Assembly (NCBI RefSeq): GCF_003056355.1
Contig: NZ_PYVW01000001.1
Span: 1 to 64,000 of the forward strand
Reading direction: 5' to 3'
DNA: 64,000 nt
DNA from: Devosia naphthalenivorans
Lineage (GTDB): Bacteria > Pseudomonadota > Alphaproteobacteria > Rhizobiales > Devosiaceae
In this document: piece by piece, positions 61,394 through 64,000 of the stretch
Layout: each line of letters starts with the position of its first letter
Numbering within the stretch: position 1 is the stretch's first letter
Made by a program: the position numbers and the translations under genes
Notes under the pieces: generated by a model
Databases searched by the model: none
What the model was told of the DNA's origin: nothing
Seen by the model: the letters and a program-made list of their open reading frames with translations, nothing else

Positions 61394-62374
61394 TTAGAAT
61401 GCGGCCGTGAGCACTTCGATTTCGACCAAGGCGCCGGGCTGGACCTGGAACTCACGGTTGAAGACCTGCTCGCCGAGCTTGGCGAGGATCAAATAGTCGC
61501 CCTCCGCCAGCACCGTCGACGGGAAAGCGCCCAGATCGGTGAATATAGTCTCGCCATCGGTGGTTTTCACCGTCCATTCGACGTCGGCAATCGCCTCGCC
61601 ACCGGCTTCGGACACCAGCTTGAACGAGACTTGCGCCGCATGATGGTAGAGCGTTGCGTCCGTCAACTGGCCGGGCTCGACGCGCAAATCGGCGCGGACG
61701 ACGGCATTGATGACGCCGAAATTGGAGACGATGTGATAGGTGCCGGCATTGAGGGTCACGATCTCATTGGCGCGCAGGCCTTCTGCAATCGGGGTTCGGC
61801 TGGCGTCGTCGCCGCCGGTAAAAATATCGAATGTCAGCAATGTCGCTGGAATGGCTACATCGCCGGTCACCGCCGAATTGAGGCGCAGCGCGCCGGCTTC
61901 GATCACGAAGCTCTTTTCGTTCGGCCCCTGGGCGACGGACATGGTTTCGCTGGTCTGCGCCCGGCCATAGGCTACGTGCACGACGTATTCCCCGGGCGGC
62001 AGCTCGACATCGGCCGCGCCACCCTCGGATTTGGCGACCAGCGCCAATTCGCCACTGGCATCGGGTGTGGTATCGAAGATGCGCCAGACCAGCCCATCGG
62101 GTATGGGCGCGCCCTCCTGGGTGATCCGCGCGGACAGCTGCACCGGCTGGGGCGCCGAAGTCAGGGATGCAATGGCTTCGCTGGCCGGGTTAGAGGCTTC
62201 GCCGGAGGCCGAACGTGCAGGAGGCTGGCTATCGCGATCCGGGCGCGGGCGCGGCATGGGCGGCATGACGTCGTCTGCCTCCTGCGCCATGGCGGGCGCT
62301 GGAACAAGGACGGCGGGAACGGGGGCAAGCATGGCAAGGGCAAGCAACAAGCTCAGAATTTGTCGCACGCGCAT
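61394..62374 (-). CDS. Exported protein with three beta-sandwich-like repeats
   Basis: A 326-residue protein with a signal peptide (MRVRQILSLLLALAMLAPVP, cleavage at PAMAQ), a Pro/Arg-rich linker (MPPMPRPRPDRDSQPP) and about three repeats of 80-90 residues. Each repeat holds a strand pattern ending in L.aGxY.V, seen in LPPGEYVVHVAYG, LNAGTYHIVSNFGV and LAEGDYLILAKLGE, then a V..G turn (VAQGPNE, VEPGQLTD, VQPGALVE). This resembles carboxypeptidase-regulatory or Ig-like domains. No family recognised with certainty. It is upstream of the large exported protein on the same strand with a repeat between. Confidence 0.82.
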   Translation of the reverse strand: MRVRQILSLLLALAMLAPVPAVLVPAPAMAQEADDVMPPMPRPRPDRDSQPPARSASGEASNPASEAIASLTSAPQPVQLSARITQEGAPIPDGLVWRIFDTTPDASGELALVAKSEGGAADVELPPGEYVVHVAYGRAQTSETMSVAQGPNEKSFVIEAGALRLNSAVTGDVAIPATLLTFDIFTGGDDASRTPIAEGLRANEIVTLNAGTYHIVSNFGVINAVVRADLRVEPGQLTDATLYHHAAQVSFKLVSEAGGEAIADVEWTVKTTDGETIFTDLGAFPSTVLAEGDYLILAKLGEQVFNREFQVQPGALVEIEVLTAAF

Positions 62375-62538
62375 GTAGTCTCCTGCCGCTACGGCTCGAT
62401 CGGCATTGCGTTGGTAGGTGGCGAATGGGGAAAAGCTGTGTCACAGAGCAGGCACGTTGAAAACAGTGCATTGCGCCGCGTGGACAAATTATTCGTGTTC
62501 GCCCCGCTCGACCGCACGCGACAGATGGAGCCCTGATC

Positions 62539-63123
62539 ATGCCTGCCATTCCAGAACTGCGCGACTATTTGCTGACCCGGCGTTCGGTGGGTATCGCCTT
62601 TCTCGGCGAGCCCGGACCGACGCCCGACGAGCTTGAGCAGATTTTGCGCATCGGGACGCGCGTGCCCGATCATGGCAAGATCACGCCCTGGCGCCTCGTC
62701 ATCATCGAAGGCGAGGATCGGGCCAAGGCAGGCGAGAAGCTTGCACGCATCATGGAGCAAGCAAACCCGAAGCTGGATGCGAGCAGTCTCGGAGCAGAAC
62801 GCAAGCGATTCCTGCCCGCGCCTCTCACAATCGGGGTGATTTCTTCCCCCCAGCCGCACCCGAAAGTGCCCCAGTTGGAGCAACTCCTGTCGGCCGGCAA
62901 CGTGGCCTTCAACCTGCTCCACGCCGCCCACGCACTGGGCTTCGCCGCTTCCTGGGTCACCCGCTGGTACGCCTTCGACGCTGAGGCCGCCGCCATGCTC
63001 GGAGCGCGAAAAGATGAGCAATTCGTAGGGTTTATCCATATCGGAACCCCCACCGCCACCATCGAGGATCGGCCACGTCCCGACCTCGAAAGCATCGTCA
63101 CCCGATGGTGCGATCAGGGTTAA
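62539..63123 (+). CDS. Nitroreductase-family protein
   Basis: A 194-residue FMN-binding oxidoreductase of the nitroreductase superfamily. The FMN phosphate contact is TRRSVGIAFLGEPGPTPDEL, then RIGTRVPDHGKITPWRLVII and the C-terminal GFIHIGTPTATIEDRPRPDL. It resembles the YdjA/RutE-like type with a PDHGKxxPWR motif. GGAG lies before ATG 62539. Substrate unknown. It is divergent from the exported protein and followed by a transglycosylase gene. Confidence 0.92.
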   Translation: MPAIPELRDYLLTRRSVGIAFLGEPGPTPDELEQILRIGTRVPDHGKITPWRLVIIEGEDRAKAGEKLARIMEQANPKLDASSLGAERKRFLPAPLTIGVISSPQPHPKVPQLEQLLSAGNVAFNLLHAAHALGFAASWVTRWYAFDAEAAAMLGARKDEQFVGFIHIGTPTATIEDRPRPDLESIVTRWCDQG

Positions 63124-63182
63124 CGGGAGGTTAACCGATCCGCGGCATCATATGCCGATCAGTTTAGGGATTCCTCTCGCGC

Positions 63183-63983
63183 ATGGGCGTTCAGCCAATC
63201 TCCGTGCCACAAAGCCTGGCCTACATGCTGAACGCCGCCGGCGAACGGAATGGCGTCGATTTCGATTATCTGCTGCAAACAGCGGTGCGCGAAAGCAGCC
63301 TCAATCCGGGCGCAAAGGCCCAGACTTCCTCGGCTGTCGGCTTGTTCCAGTTCCTCGAAGGCACCTGGTTGCAGGTGATGAAAGAGCACGGGTCGCGGCT
63401 GGGTTATGGCGACATAGCGCAGAGTATCCAGCGCACCGGCGAAGGCGATTTCGTGGTCAGTGATCCGGCGCGGAAAGCGGAAATCCTGAAGCTGCGTGAG
63501 GACCCGCAGATTGCCGCGGATCTGGCGGGAGCTTTCACCAAATCCAATGGCGACTATCTGCGGCAGCGGTTTGGGCGAATGCCAAGTGCTGGCGAGCTCT
63601 ACATCGCGCACTTCCTTGGGGCGCAGGGGGCGGAGCGCATGTTTAATGCGGGACTGCAGAACCCTGACCAGATCGCCGCGGATCTGTTTCCCCGGCAAGC
63701 CAACTCCAACCGGACGATCTTTTATTCCAACGGCGAGCCACGCACGATACGCGAGGTTTACCGGGTGCTCGTTGCCAAGCATGAGACTGGGGACAGCAAT
63801 GCCGGTTTCGCCGCCCAGCAGCTGGCCGGAACCGCGCCACCCGAGCCGGTGCCCGTGGTGCCGTCGCGCTTTTCGCCGGCCAACATGTCCTTCACGGGGC
63901 TATTCAAGAACGAAGCAGAAGCCGGTGATCCGGCGCCGCAGAACGCTAGCGGTCCCTTCTTCACCCAGCTTTATGCACAGTGA
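63183..63983 (+). CDS. Lytic transglycosylase (SLT domain) without signal peptide
   Basis: A 266-residue protein with a soluble lytic transglycosylase-like domain: catalytic Glu in LLQTAVRESSLNPGAKAQTS, followed by SAVGLFQFLEGTWLQVM, and the goose-lysozyme-like ELYIAHFLGAQGAERMF. There is no N-terminal signal peptide, so export is unclear; it may leave by a flagellar or other non-Sec route, or the start may be misplaced. The C-terminal ~60 residues (PPEPVPVVPSRFSPANM) look disordered. The ribosome site before ATG 63183 is poor. It would cut peptidoglycan to let a secretion machine or flagellum pass. Confidence 0.87.
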   Translation: MGVQPISVPQSLAYMLNAAGERNGVDFDYLLQTAVRESSLNPGAKAQTSSAVGLFQFLEGTWLQVMKEHGSRLGYGDIAQSIQRTGEGDFVVSDPARKAEILKLREDPQIAADLAGAFTKSNGDYLRQRFGRMPSAGELYIAHFLGAQGAERMFNAGLQNPDQIAADLFPRQANSNRTIFYSNGEPRTIREVYRVLVAKHETGDSNAGFAAQQLAGTAPPEPVPVVPSRFSPANMSFTGLFKNEAEAGDPAPQNASGPFFTQLYAQ

Positions 63984-64000
63984 GATCTGCATGTTGAGTG

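Overview
The window is 64 kb of a GC-rich, gene-dense alphaproteobacterial chromosome. The gene set fits Hyphomicrobiales (Rhizobiales), most probably Devosia or a close relative. Evidence is the F1-ATPase zeta-subunit gene (DUF1476) divergent from purC, the purL-bolA-grxD linkage, cysE-DUF3126, hisI-folE-NifU-like-yidD-thrS, a BacA/SbmA transporter, and a ~90-bp double-hairpin intergenic repeat. The genus is inferred from style and synteny; no marker was compared with a database. No phage, CRISPR array or rRNA is visible. One tRNA gene (Leu, UAA) is present, and one IS30-type transposase end sits at the left edge.

Layout. 1-17 kb: IS30 end, FadL-like porin under a palindromic operator, icd, two tandem GNAT paralogues, trmJ, MFS, rpsD, bacA, ttcA with an inositol-phosphatase gene, class V aminotransferase, ArsR/SRPBCC pair, divergent clpP paralogue, two MFS carriers. 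17-28 kb: a minus-strand purine block (purB; purC, purS, purQ, purL) continuing into bolA, a DUF6665 gene and grxD, with an acyltransferase, a Pr6Pr membrane protein and a DJ-1/PfpI protein lodged between pur genes. 28-36 kb: rpe, ccdA-like, map-radC, cinA N-domain, gpt, tRNA-Leu, RidA, rluA, csbD, ogt. 35-40 kb: a CHAD-CYTH pair (polyphosphate/triphosphate chemistry) and a divergent gluconate module (gntK and an SDR against gnd) sharing a palindromic operator. 40-51 kb: GNAT, Tet-type MFS, FAD monooxygenase with an NDUFS6-like zinc protein, cysE, then a run of poorly known envelope genes (BTLCP cysteine protease, secreted protein, double-PilZ protein, PAS_5 protein, rhomboid). 51-59 kb: a 315-bp tandem repeat, hisI, folE, NifU-like, yidD, thrS, arfB, a nucleotide-sugar epimerase and a phosphohexomutase. 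59-64 kb: two uncharacterised exported proteins, a nitroreductase and a transglycosylase.

How the genes fit together. The purine block makes IMP/AMP and gpt salvages xanthine/guanine. BolA and Grx4 form a known Fe-S pair, and a NifU-like scaffold lies at 53 kb. Three enzymes known to act on tRNA nucleotide 32 (TrmJ, TtcA, RluA) are all here. GntK, the SDR and Gnd can carry gluconate into the pentose-phosphate pathway, with rpe 10 kb away.

Most striking non-coding feature: a double-hairpin repeat (full copies near 7.8 and 61.3 kb, half copies elsewhere) whose two halves differ by compensatory stem changes. I see no obviously new defence or mobile system. The best candidates for undescribed biology are the exported-protein pair at 59-62 kb, the PilZ/PAS/BTLCP block at 47-50 kb, and the repeat family.
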